This document shows, piece after piece, positions 8,635-16,682 of a stretch of DNA of 41,989 nucleotides (positions are counted from its first letter, which is position 1; every line of letters starts with the position of its first letter). The position numbers and the translations under genes are program-made. Under the pieces are notes generated by a model. It was not told the origin of the DNA. It ran no database searches and was given only the letters and a program-made list of their open reading frames with translations. Source of the stretch: Micromonosporaceae bacterium (GTDB lineage Bacteria > Actinomycetota > Actinomycetes > Mycobacteriales > Micromonosporaceae); the NCBI GenBank assembly GCA_019689695.1, contig JADGHA010000001.1:1-41989 (forward strand). Reading direction: 5' to 3'.

Positions 8635-8750
8635 GACGCGCTCCCTTGCGGTCTCGGCTGATGTCCGTCCCCTCAGCCTGATGGATGTCCCCGAGACCGA
8701 CCTGAGCCAAAGCTGTGAGCTCCCTGGCTCCAGCCCCCGTACGCAGACAG

Positions 8751-8789
8751 CACGGCGGGGCGCCTCACCGCAAGAGACGCCCCACCGTG
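8751..8789 (-). terminator. Hairpin terminator after the CsbD-family gene
   Basis: CACGGCGGGGCG (8751-8762) pairs with CGCCCCACCGTG (8778-8789), a 12-bp stem with one mismatch and a 15-nt loop. It lies 22 bp past the stop of the minus-strand CsbD-like gene. There is no U-tract, as is common for actinomycete terminators. Confidence 0.65.
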
Positions 8790-8811
8790 GTCTGCGGGCT
8801 CCGCCGCCGGG

Positions 8812-9003
8812 TCAGCCGCGGAAAGCGTCCGGGCCCTGCTGACCGGTCTCCCTGGCCTGCTGGTCCCGCCTGACCCTGGCCTCCTCCCGGTCCGCGGCAC
8901 CCTCCGCCTGCATGTTCTCCTTCTTCATGGCGCCGCCGACCTTCTCCTTGGCTCGGCCCTTCCACTCTTCCGCCATGTTCCGTGCCTTGTCTGCCAGGCT
9001 CAT
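8812..9003 (-). CDS. CsbD-family stress protein
   Basis: This 63-aa very hydrophilic, charged protein has the CsbD pattern: an N-terminal helix ADKARNMAEEWKGRAKEKVGG followed by a disordered Gln/Glu/Arg-rich tail. CsbD proteins are induced by general stress in many bacteria, and their biochemical role is unknown. A GGGGAG ribosome site sits 5 nt before the ATG. It is monocistronic, with its own hairpin terminator downstream, and divergent from the next membrane protein. Confidence 0.85.
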   Translation of the reverse strand: MSLADKARNMAEEWKGRAKEKVGGAMKKENMQAEGAADREEARVRRDQQARETGQQGPDAFRG

Positions 9004-9097
9004 ATCGACTCCCCCTCTGTCTCACCCCTGAGGTTGCCCACCCGGTGAGCCGGCAAACCACCACCCGGGACCGGCGCAAGACGATACGGTGCACCCG

Positions 9098-10642
9098 ATG
9101 ACCGCCAGCGCCTGGATCACAGCCCGGGCCCGCGGCAACCTGGACAGCTACCTCGTTGTCAGTGGCGCGGTGGTGATCTGGGCCGCGGGGGTGGCCGCTG
9201 CAGCCACCTGGGTCGGCGACTTCCCGCTACACGTCGCCACCGTACGGACGCTGGCCGCCGACTTCGTCCACCCAGTGGACCCCATGGTGGGCACCGGCCA
9301 GGGCAGCCCGTACTACTCGCCGTACACCCTCACGCTTGCGGCAGCGGTCCGGATCACCGGTGCGGCGCCTGCCACGGTCCTCGGGCTCGTCGGTGTGGTC
9401 AACATCGTTCTGCTGCTGGTCGCGTTCCGGCGCCTCGTGGCCTGCTTCAGCCGGTCAGCAGCGGCCGCCACAGTCTCCCTCGCCGCAATGCTGTTGTTGT
9501 GGGGGCCGGGATCTCCGGGTTGGAGCGGCTTCCCCGACATCCGGTCGCTGGCCGAGACGACGCCATACCCCAGCACGATCGGGCTCGCGTTGATGCTGTT
9601 CCTGTGGGAGCGGCTACTGCGCTACCCCACCGCGGCATCCATCGCCACCGCAGCGACGATCGGCGTGCTGGCCGCGGCGATCATCCTGATCCACCCGTTC
9701 ACCGCCCTCGAGACCGCCGTCGGCGGCGCAGCGATCATGGTCAGCGTCGCGCGCGGCGGGCCACCGCACGGCTGGCTGTTGCTCGTCGCCGCCGCAGCCG
9801 TCGCCGCACTGGTCACCATGGCGTGGCCCTACTCCTCATCAGGTGACCTGCTCGCCGCCGGCTCCGCACTGGTGGAGATCCACCGGCCGCTGCGCACCGC
9901 CCTCCTGGACGGCGGGTCCCTCATCTGTGTCTACGGCCTGGTCGCGCTGCCCGCACTGGCCCTGCGGCTGCGACAGGACCGGCTCGATCCGCTCGTGCTC
10001 GTCTTCGCCCTCGGCTGCGCGGTCGTGGCGGTTGCCCTGGCCAGCCGGCAGTATCAGTACCTGCGGGTGATTCCGGTCATGATGCTGCCACTACAGGTCG
10101 CCTTTGGGATCTTTGTGGCGGAGCGGGTGTCCGCGCCCGCGCTGGCCCGAATCGCCATGGCGGCGGCAGCGGCGCTCCTGGTGGCGGCCGGACTCGCCGT
10201 CAACCGGGCGCCGGCGCTGGGTGCGGCCAGCGCTGTACCGCTGTCCTGGCTGCCGCAGTCCTTGGCCCGCCCGTTGCGGACCCTGCCGGTCGGTGCCGAT
10301 CCCGTCGACCGGGTGCGTGACTTCGCCCCGGCCGGCGCCACGGTGCTCACCGACTCGCCGCGGGCCGACCGCCGGCTGTACCTGATCGGCTACTACTCGG
10401 TGAACCCGGCCTGGCCGGACCCGTGGATCGGAGACGAGGCCACCCGCGCCGACGCCCGGGACACGCTGCTCGACAGCGCCACCCTGCCGGCCGAGCGTGG
10501 CGTGATCGCCCGGCGGTACGGCGCCCGATGCGTCTTGACCACCCGGTCGCCTGGGGTCACCCAAATCGACGGCTACCAACGGGTCGCCTCCTGGCCGGGT
10601 GGCCGGCTCTTCTGCACTAGTACGGGATCAGCGCCGGCATAG
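9098..10642 (+). CDS. Polytopic membrane protein, possible GT-C-type glycosyltransferase
   Basis: This 514-aa protein has roughly ten hydrophobic segments over its first 380 residues and a soluble C-terminal part of about 130 residues ending in a Cys-containing strand. The layout (N-terminal helix, DFPLHVATVRTL loop, long transmembrane body, extracytoplasmic tail) resembles GT-C glycosyltransferases, but no family motif is decisive. I place the start at ATG 9098 because TACGGT (9085-9090) lies 7 nt before it, giving a leaderless mRNA. An in-frame GTG at 9089 would fall inside that -10 element. Similar in style to the protein at 14865-16664. Confidence 0.7.
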   Translation: MTASAWITARARGNLDSYLVVSGAVVIWAAGVAAAATWVGDFPLHVATVRTLAADFVHPVDPMVGTGQGSPYYSPYTLTLAAAVRITGAAPATVLGLVGVVNIVLLLVAFRRLVACFSRSAAAATVSLAAMLLLWGPGSPGWSGFPDIRSLAETTPYPSTIGLALMLFLWERLLRYPTAASIATAATIGVLAAAIILIHPFTALETAVGGAAIMVSVARGGPPHGWLLLVAAAAVAALVTMAWPYSSSGDLLAAGSALVEIHRPLRTALLDGGSLICVYGLVALPALALRLRQDRLDPLVLVFALGCAVVAVALASRQYQYLRVIPVMMLPLQVAFGIFVAERVSAPALARIAMAAAAALLVAAGLAVNRAPALGAASAVPLSWLPQSLARPLRTLPVGADPVDRVRDFAPAGATVLTDSPRADRRLYLIGYYSVNPAWPDPWIGDEATRADARDTLLDSATLPAERGVIARRYGARCVLTTRSPGVTQIDGYQRVASWPGGRLFCTSTGSAPA

Positions 10643-10793
10643 GGCTGAGTGGTACATCGTCGGCGACCTGCCCGCTTTGTGATCTTGGTTCGGCTCGCTC
10701 GTTGGATCTGTCTTCCCTTGCTTGTGGTTGGCGACACGTCGCGTACGCCATCCTAGGAAGCTAGTACCCTTCCCGCCGTGGTTGACTGGCCCT

Positions 10794-11366
10794 GTGGGGG
10801 AAATCGTCCTGCTTCGGCACGGCGCAACCGAGTGGAGCGCCGCCGGCAAGCACACCTCGTACACCGACGTCGACCTGACCGCGGACGGCGAGCGGGAAGC
10901 CCGGGCCCTGGCCCCCGCCCTCACCAGGTGGAACTTCATCGCGGTGTACAGCAGCCCGCGTAAGCGCGCGTTGTACACCGCGGACCTGGCCGGCCTCGAG
11001 GTCACCGAGGTCGACGAGGACCTGGGCGAATGGGACTACGGCGAGTACGAGGGCCGCACCACGGCGGAGATACGCCGGACCCGGCCGGACTGGTACCTGT
11101 GGCGGGACGGCTGCCCGGGCGGCGAGTCGGCCGAGCAGGTCGGAAAGCGGCTGGACCGGGTGCTCGCGGCGGCCCGGACCCTGCTCGACGCGGGCGACGT
11201 GGCGCTGGTCGGGCACGGACACGCCCTGCGCGTGGCCGGTGCCCGCTGGATCGCCCTCCCGCCCTCGGCCGGGGGCGTGCTGCGGTTGGACACCGGCACC
11301 ATCAGCGTGCTCGGACACGAGCACGGGCACCAGGTCATTCGGCGGTGGAACGCGCCAGCGGCGTGA
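10794..11366 (+). CDS. Histidine phosphatase family protein
   Basis: This 190-aa protein belongs to the phosphoglycerate-mutase-like histidine phosphatases. The catalytic RHG motif is at residues 8-10 (LLRHGATEW). The acid/base region LGEWDYGEYEG and the second histidine in LVGHGHALR are present. The frame stays open upstream, but GTG 10794 gives the family N-terminus GEIVLLRHG. A TACCCT hexamer at 10765-10770 could be its -10. The substrate cannot be told from sequence; both sugar phosphatases and phosphoglycerate-mutase-like enzymes share these motifs. The last 32 bp overlap the convergent Lrp-family gene. Confidence 0.85.
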   Translation: MGEIVLLRHGATEWSAAGKHTSYTDVDLTADGEREARALAPALTRWNFIAVYSSPRKRALYTADLAGLEVTEVDEDLGEWDYGEYEGRTTAEIRRTRPDWYLWRDGCPGGESAEQVGKRLDRVLAAARTLLDAGDVALVGHGHALRVAGARWIALPPSAGGVLRLDTGTISVLGHEHGHQVIRRWNAPAA

Positions 11367-11802
11367 CCGCGGGCGGTCGGTTCTCGAACGGCGTGGAGAG
11401 GACGACCGTGGTCCGGGTGGTGACGTTCGCCGCGGTCCGGATCTGCTGCAGCAGCCGCTCCAGGTCGGCCGGGCTGGCCACCCGCACCAGCAGCAGGTAG
11501 AAGTCCTCCCCCGCGACCGAGTAGCAGGACTCGATCTCCGCGAGGTGGGCCAGCCGTTCCGGCGCGTCGTCCGGCTGGGACGGGTCCAGCGGGCGGATCG
11601 CCACGAACGCGGTCAGCGGCAGCCCGATCGCTTCGTAGGCGACCCGGGCGGCGTATCCCTTGATCACGCCCCGCTGCTCCAGCCGGCGCACCCGCTGGTG
11701 CACCGCCGACACCGACAGGCCCACCTTCTCGGCCAGGTCGGTGTAGGACAGCCGGCCGTCGGTGGCCAGCGCGTCGACGATCGCGCGGTCGGTCTCCTCC
11801 AC
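11335..11802 (-). CDS. Lrp/AsnC-family transcriptional regulator
   Basis: This 155-aa protein has an N-terminal winged-helix HTH (residues about 3-60, TDLAEKVGLSVSAVHQRVRRLEQRGVI) and a C-terminal RAM ligand-binding domain. Such regulators usually sense amino acids and oligomerise on DNA. It is divergent from the DGPF gene and overlaps the histidine phosphatase tail-to-tail. Its target is unknown. The lysine operon 4 kb away is a conceivable target, but nothing in the sequence shows it. Confidence 0.9.
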   Translation of the reverse strand: MEETDRAIVDALATDGRLSYTDLAEKVGLSVSAVHQRVRRLEQRGVIKGYAARVAYEAIGLPLTAFVAIRPLDPSQPDDAPERLAHLAEIESCYSVAGEDFYLLLVRVASPADLERLLQQIRTAANVTTRTTVVLSTPFENRPPAVTPLARSTAE

Positions 11803-11825
11803 GGCGTGAAAACTACCCGCCGGAG

Positions 11826-11853
11826 TGTCGATTTCGCCGCCACGCCATGCGTC
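11826..11853 (+). promoter_or_regulatory. Putative ECF42-type promoter
   Basis: TGTCGA (11826-11831) and CGTC (11850-11853) are separated by 18 bp. They match the -35 TGTCGA and -10 CG(A/T)C that I recall for ECF42-dependent promoters of DGPF genes. A start near 11860 would leave about 30 nt of leader, with an AGGAAAGG ribosome site, before the DGPF gene at 11889. The cognate sigma is encoded just downstream. Confidence 0.6.
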
Positions 11854-11888
11854 ACTTGGCTAGCGGACCTTCGAGGAAAGGACACCCT

Positions 11889-12248
11889 GTGAAGTACGCG
11901 ATGCTCATCTGCGGCGACGAGAGCACCTGGCAGGACGCCAGCCAAAAGGAGCGGGACGCCGCGTACCAGGCGATCTACGCCTGGATGGAGAAGTGGCAGG
12001 CGGCCGGCAAGATTCTCGCCGGCGGTGCGGAGCTGGACAGCGTGCGCAAGGCGAAGACGATCAGCCGCGGAGCGGACGGGCAACCGGTGGTCACCGACGG
12101 GCCGTACCTGGAGCTCAAGGAGGTGATCGCCGGCATGATCCTGCTGCAGGCGGACGACATCGACGACGCGGTGAACGTCGCCTCGGGATGGCCGGGCATC
12201 GCCAGCCGCGGCGCCAAGGTCGAGGTACGCCCGGTCATCGAGAACTGA
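11889..12248 (+). CDS. DGPF-domain (YciI-like) protein
   Basis: This 119-aa protein carries the YCII-related DGPF motif (VTDGPYLELKE) typical of small proteins encoded next to ECF42 sigma factors, and it ends in EVRPV. The GTG start at 11889 is set by an AGGAAAGG ribosome site and by the family N-terminus MKYAMLICGDE. DGPF proteins are regarded as the main targets of ECF42 sigma factors; their biochemical activity is unclear. A matching promoter lies upstream and the sigma gene is convergent, sharing a terminator. Confidence 0.88.
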   Translation: MKYAMLICGDESTWQDASQKERDAAYQAIYAWMEKWQAAGKILAGGAELDSVRKAKTISRGADGQPVVTDGPYLELKEVIAGMILLQADDIDDAVNVASGWPGIASRGAKVEVRPVIEN

Positions 12249-12254
12249 CCTACG

Positions 12255-12286
12255 CCGTCGGGCGCGGGTGCAGGCGCGCCCGACGG
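12255..12286. terminator. Bidirectional terminator between DGPF and sigma genes
   Basis: A perfect 12-bp stem, CCGTCGGGCGCG (12255-12266) with CGCGCCCGACGG (12275-12286), encloses an 8-nt loop. It starts 7 bp after the DGPF stop and ends 22 bp before the end of the convergent sigma gene, so it can serve both. Confidence 0.75.
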
Positions 12287-12308
12287 GGCGGCAAGGGCGC
12301 GCCTGCCG

Positions 12309-13529
12309 CTACCGCGTGCCGGCGAGGCGGCGGGCGAGCAGCTCGCGCTCGGCCGGGTTGGTGGCGAGCGCGAGCGCCCGCCGCGTCGCCTCGGCGGCCT
12401 CCTCCCGGCGACCGAGCGCGCGCAGGATCTCCGCCCGGGTGGCGTGCAGCAGGCGGTAGCCGGCGAGCCGGTCGGCCAGCGCGTCCACTTCGGACAACGC
12501 GGTTGCCGGGTCGACCGCGTACCGGGTCGCGACCGCCCGGGACAGCAGTACGACCGGCGAGGGCTGCAGCTCGTACAGGCGGTCGTAGAGGCCGCGGATC
12601 GCCACCCAGTCGGTCTGGTCGTACGACGGCGCGAGCGCGTGCAGCGCCGCGATGGCCGCCTGCAGCTGGTACGGGCCGGGTGCGTTGCGCGCCGCCGCCC
12701 GGCGCAGCCGGGCCAGCGCCGAGTCGATCATCTGCCGGTCCCACTGCCGGCGGTCCTGGTCCGCCAGCAGCACCAGCCGGCCCCAGCCGTCGAACCGGGT
12801 GGCCGACCGGGCCTCGTGCAGCTCCAGCAGGGCGGCCAGCCCGGCCACCTCCGGCTCGTTCGGCATCAGGCGAGCAAGCTCCCGGGCCAGGTCGAGCGCC
12901 TCACGGGCCAGCTCGCGCCGGTGCGGGGCTTGCCGGGAGCTGGCCAGGTATCCCTCGTTGAAGACCAGGTACACGGTGGCCAGGACGGCGGGCAGCCGCT
13001 CGCCGTACGCCTCGGGCTCGGGCAGCTCGAACCGCACGCCCCGGGCCCGCAGCTGGCGCTTGGCCCGCACCAGCCGCTGGGCCATCGTCGCGGTGGGCAC
13101 CAGGAAACCGGCCGCGATCTCCTCGGTGGACAGTCCGCTCACCGCGTGCAGGGTCAGCGCCACCTGCGACGGCTGGGGCAGGCTCGGGTGGCAGCAGGCG
13201 AAGATCAGCGCCAGGCGGTCGTCGCCGGTGGGTGCCGGCGCCGGGGTGTGGGCCAGGGCGGCGAACCGGTCGCGTCCGGTGGCCTCCCGGCGCAGCCGGT
13301 CCAGGGCCTTTCGCCAGGCGGCGGTGACCAGCCAGCCGGCCGGGTTGGCCGGCACCCCGTCGGCGGCCCAGCTCGTCATCGCCTGGCTCACCGCGTCCTG
13401 CAGGGCCTCCTCTGCCCGGTCCAGGTCACCGAGGCGCCGGCTGAGCACACCGAGCATGCTCGCCGCATCTGTGCGCCAGACGCGGTCCAGGATCTCCCGC
13501 AGGTCGCCCACCCGGTGAGTCTGCAACAT
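12309..13529 (-). CDS. ECF42-type RNA polymerase sigma factor with C-terminal extension
   Basis: This 406-aa protein is an ECF sigma factor with a long C-terminal TPR/SnoaL-free extension. Region 2 lies at about residues 25-85 (LDRAEEALQDAVSQAMTSW). Region 4 follows at about 105-170, including STEEIAAGFLVPTATMAQRL. The remaining about 200 residues begin with VYLVFNEGY and show helical repeats with alternating Ala/Leu/Arg. This architecture and the neighbouring DGPF gene place it in the ECF42 group, where the extension, rather than an anti-sigma factor, controls activity. The ATG at 13529 lacks a clear ribosome site; GTG at codon 7 is an alternative. A 14-bp palindrome lies just upstream. Confidence 0.88.
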   Translation of the reverse strand: MLQTHRVGDLREILDRVWRTDAASMLGVLSRRLGDLDRAEEALQDAVSQAMTSWAADGVPANPAGWLVTAAWRKALDRLRREATGRDRFAALAHTPAPAPTGDDRLALIFACCHPSLPQPSQVALTLHAVSGLSTEEIAAGFLVPTATMAQRLVRAKRQLRARGVRFELPEPEAYGERLPAVLATVYLVFNEGYLASSRQAPHRRELAREALDLARELARLMPNEPEVAGLAALLELHEARSATRFDGWGRLVLLADQDRRQWDRQMIDSALARLRRAAARNAPGPYQLQAAIAALHALAPSYDQTDWVAIRGLYDRLYELQPSPVVLLSRAVATRYAVDPATALSEVDALADRLAGYRLLHATRAEILRALGRREEAAEATRRALALATNPAERELLARRLAGTR

Positions 13530-13543
13530 TCCGCGCCCCGGAT

Positions 13544-13557
13544 GTGGTCGCGACCAC
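13544..13557. promoter_or_regulatory. Perfect 14-bp palindrome upstream of the sigma gene
   Basis: GTGGTCGCGACCAC is perfectly self-complementary. It ends 15 bp upstream of the sigma start codon, where a repressor site or the core promoter could lie. No further operator half-site is seen. Confidence 0.45.
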
Positions 13558-13605
13558 GGTGCGAACGGCGCGGGCCGCCGCGGTAGGCGGCGAAGCCGGG
13601 CCAGG

Positions 13606-14739
13606 TCAGAGCGCGCGGGAGATGACCAGGCGCTGGATCTGGTTGGTGCCCTCCACGATCTGCAGCGCTTTCGCCTCGCGCATGTACCGCTCGACCGGGT
13701 GGTCGGCGACGTAGCCGTACCCGCCGAGCACCTGCACCGCGTCGGTGGTCACCCGCATCGCCACGTCGCTGGCGAACAGCTTCGCCTTGGCCGCCTCGAC
13801 GCCGAACGGACGGCCGGCATCCTTGAGCCGGGCCGCCGCCAGGGTCAGCGCCCGGGCCGCGGCGACCTGGGTGGCCATGTCGGCGAGCAGGAACGACAGC
13901 CCCTGGAACTCGATGATCGGGCGGCCGAACTGTTCCCGCTCCCGGGCGTACTCGGTGGCGTAGTCGAGCGCCGCCTGGGCGAGGCCGACCGCGCAGGCCG
14001 CGATGCCGAGCCGGCCCGCGTCCAGCGCGTCCATCGCGATCCGAAAGCCGCGCCCCTCCTCGCCGACCAGCCGGTCGGCGGGCACCCGGGCGTCGTCGAA
14101 GACGATCTGGGCGACCGGCGACGAGCGCAGCCCCATGGTCCGCTCCCGGGCCTGTGGCAGTACTCCAGGGGTGCCGGCGTCGACGAGCAGGCAGGACACG
14201 CCGGAGGCGCCCGGACCGCCGGTGCGGCAGAAGACGCTGTAGAAGTCGGCCTGCCCGGCGTGGGTGATCCACGCCTTCGTGCCGGAGACGGTGTAGTAGT
14301 CACCCTCGCGGACGGCCCGGGTGGTCAGGTGCGCGGCGTCCGAACCGCCCTGCGGCTCGGAGAGGCATATGGCGCCGAGCAGCTCGCCGCCGAGCATCTC
14401 CGGCAGCCGCTTGCGCTGCAACTCGGTGCCGTACTTCGCGACCGGGTGGCAGGACAGCGTGTGCACGCTGACCGCCTCGGCCACGGCGAGCCACCGGTAC
14501 GCCAGCTCCTCGAGCACCTGCAGGTAGACCTCGTACGGCTGGCCGGCACCGCCGTACTCCTCCGGATAGGGCAGGCCGAGCAGGCCGGACCTGCCGAGCA
14601 GGCGCAGCAGCTCCCGCGGGAACTCGCCCCGCTGCTCGTACTCGGCCGCCCGCGGCGCCAGCTCACGGTCGGCCAACTCACGGGTCAGCTCCAGCAGCTG
14701 CCCGGCTTCTTCGGTTGGCAGTAGCCGTTCCACCCCCAT
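13606..14739 (-). CDS. Acyl-CoA dehydrogenase
   Basis: This 377-aa flavoprotein is of the short/branched-chain acyl-CoA dehydrogenase type. The FAD/substrate signature AICLSEPQGGSDA lies near residue 117, and the C-terminal IVEGTNQIQR provides Glu363 as the likely catalytic base. Length and motif order are normal for the family. The substrate is not evident. A butyryl- or isovaleryl-CoA-like role is plausible, and crotonyl-CoA from the lysine pathway would be a metabolic neighbour, but the gene is 5 kb away in a separate unit. It may share transcription with the sigma gene 76 bp downstream. Confidence 0.92.
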   Translation of the reverse strand: MGVERLLPTEEAGQLLELTRELADRELAPRAAEYEQRGEFPRELLRLLGRSGLLGLPYPEEYGGAGQPYEVYLQVLEELAYRWLAVAEAVSVHTLSCHPVAKYGTELQRKRLPEMLGGELLGAICLSEPQGGSDAAHLTTRAVREGDYYTVSGTKAWITHAGQADFYSVFCRTGGPGASGVSCLLVDAGTPGVLPQARERTMGLRSSPVAQIVFDDARVPADRLVGEEGRGFRIAMDALDAGRLGIAACAVGLAQAALDYATEYAREREQFGRPIIEFQGLSFLLADMATQVAAARALTLAAARLKDAGRPFGVEAAKAKLFASDVAMRVTTDAVQVLGGYGYVADHPVERYMREAKALQIVEGTNQIQRLVISRAL

Positions 14740-14864
14740 GCGCCTAGCTTAACGTTCGTTTGGGATATGGGTGGGGACGGATCCCGGCGGGGCAGCCCCG
14801 GGACGCCGACGGAAGGGAGCGGCGACGCCCGCATGCCAGCACGCCGGATGGGTACGTCCGGAGC

Positions 14865-16664
14865 GTGCCGGTTGGTCCCGCGACGCGTCCCGGGCTCAGG
14901 TGGGACCTCGCCGCCGTGCTCGGCTTCCTCGTCGGCGCCGGCTACCTGACCAGCAGGCTGTGGCACGACCTGCCGCACACGCGCGGCACCAACGCGCCGG
15001 ACCAGGCGCAGTTCGAGTGGATGCTCGCCCACGGCGCGCGGGTGGTCCGCCACTTCGACTACCCGTTCGTCACCAACCGGATGAATGCGCCGGACGGCGT
15101 GAACCTGATGGCCAACACCTCCATCCTCGGTTTGTCGGTGCCGCTGTCCCCGGTGACCCTGATCTTCGGGCCGCACGCCGCCTTCACGGTGCTTTTGACC
15201 GCGGCGTACGCGGCGACCGGCATCGCCTGGTACTACGTGCTGTCCCGGCACGTCGTCGCCGCCCCCGGCGCCGCCGTCCTCGGCGCGGCCTTCTGCACGT
15301 TCGCCCCGGGCATGGTGTCGCACGGCAACGGCCACCCGAACATCGTGGCGCAGTTCCTGGTGCCGTTCATCGTCTGGCGCACGCTGGCCCTGGGCCGGTC
15401 CGGGCGGCCGCTGCGCAACGGCAGCCTGCTCGGCCTGCTGGTCACCTGGCAGGCCTTCATCAACGAAGAGATCCTGCTGCTGACCGCGGCCGGCGTCGGG
15501 ATCTTCGTCCTTGTCGTCGGGGTCTTCCGCCGCCGGTACTGGCGGCGGATCCTGCCGTTCATGGCCGGCCTGGGCGTCGCCGCCCTGGTCGCCGGCGCGC
15601 TGCTGGCGTACCCGCTGTGGGTCCAGTTCACCGGGCCGGGCAGCTACCGCGGGCTCAGCGCCAACATCCAGCAGTACGGCGCCAACCTCGCCGCCTACCC
15701 GGCCTTCTCCCAGCTGTCCCTGGCCGGCAGCGCGCGGAGCGTGCGCGGCCTGGCGCAGAACCCGACCGAGGAGAACGCCTTCCTCGGCTGGCCGTCACTG
15801 ATCCTGGTGGGCGGCGTGGTCACCTACCTGTCCCGGCGGCTCACCGCGCTCGCCGTCGCCGCCACCGGCGCCGTCTTCGCGGTCTGCTCGCTCGGCCCGG
15901 TGGTCAAATGGCGCAGCACCGGGCTGGGCCGCGGCCCGTGGGCGGCCGTGCAGTCCCTGCCAGTCCTTGACACGGTCGTGCCGACCCGGTTCGCACTCGC
16001 CACCGTGCCGGTCACCGGAGTGCTGCTGGCGATGGGCTGGGACCAGTGGCGCCGGCAGGGGCGCCTGGAGGTGGAGCGCGACGGCGGGGCCCGGCACGGC
16101 GGCTTCGGGCGGTCCCTGCGGTACGCGTCGTACGCCCTGGTCCCGGCGGCCTTCGCCGCCGCGCTGCTACCGTCCGCACCACGCCCGCTGCCCACCGTCC
16201 ACCGGACCGCGACGCCCGCAGTGCTGGTCAACGGCGCGCTGGACCGGTACCTGACCGGCGGCCGCTCGGTGGTCTTCGTGCCGCCCCCGCAGAGCCGCTA
16301 CCCCGAACCGCTGGCGTGGGCAGCCGATGCGGGCCTGTCGTTCCGGATCTCCCGCGGCTACTTCCTCGGCCCGGCGACCGGTTCGGACGACCCGGACGGG
16401 CCGAAGCACAGCATCTTCAGCGCCCCGCCCAGGCCGACCTCCTCGCTGCTGATGGCGGTGCACGACCGGGCGTGGACCCCGCACATCACCGACCGGATGC
16501 GCCAGCAGGCCGCGGCCGACCTGCGGTACTGGCGGGCCGGGGTGGTCGTGCTGGTGCCGGGCCGGCACACGGGCCCACTGCTGCGCACCACCACCGGCCT
16601 GCTCGGGTTCGAACCACAGTGGACGGACGGGGCGTGGGTGTGGGACGTGCGGCACCTCGACTGA
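14865..16664 (+). CDS. Polytopic membrane protein, GT-C-like glycosyltransferase candidate
   Basis: This protein of about 599 aa has around ten transmembrane segments and a periplasmic-type C-terminal domain of about 170 residues. The first extracytoplasmic loop has DLPHTRGTNAPDQAQFEW, with acidic residues where GT-C enzymes have their catalytic Asp. GTG 14865 is preferred because the first helix starts soon after it. The open frame reaches back to TTG 14760, but that part lacks coding character. A TACGTC hexamer 6 nt upstream could be a weak leaderless -10. It is divergent from the acyl-CoA dehydrogenase and stands at the edge of the polysaccharide locus. Confidence 0.72.
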   Translation: MPVGPATRPGLRWDLAAVLGFLVGAGYLTSRLWHDLPHTRGTNAPDQAQFEWMLAHGARVVRHFDYPFVTNRMNAPDGVNLMANTSILGLSVPLSPVTLIFGPHAAFTVLLTAAYAATGIAWYYVLSRHVVAAPGAAVLGAAFCTFAPGMVSHGNGHPNIVAQFLVPFIVWRTLALGRSGRPLRNGSLLGLLVTWQAFINEEILLLTAAGVGIFVLVVGVFRRRYWRRILPFMAGLGVAALVAGALLAYPLWVQFTGPGSYRGLSANIQQYGANLAAYPAFSQLSLAGSARSVRGLAQNPTEENAFLGWPSLILVGGVVTYLSRRLTALAVAATGAVFAVCSLGPVVKWRSTGLGRGPWAAVQSLPVLDTVVPTRFALATVPVTGVLLAMGWDQWRRQGRLEVERDGGARHGGFGRSLRYASYALVPAAFAAALLPSAPRPLPTVHRTATPAVLVNGALDRYLTGGRSVVFVPPPQSRYPEPLAWAADAGLSFRISRGYFLGPATGSDDPDGPKHSIFSAPPRPTSSLLMAVHDRAWTPHITDRMRQQAAADLRYWRAGVVVLVPGRHTGPLLRTTTGLLGFEPQWTDGAWVWDVRHLD

Positions 16665-16682
16665 GCCGCGCGGTCCGGACCG

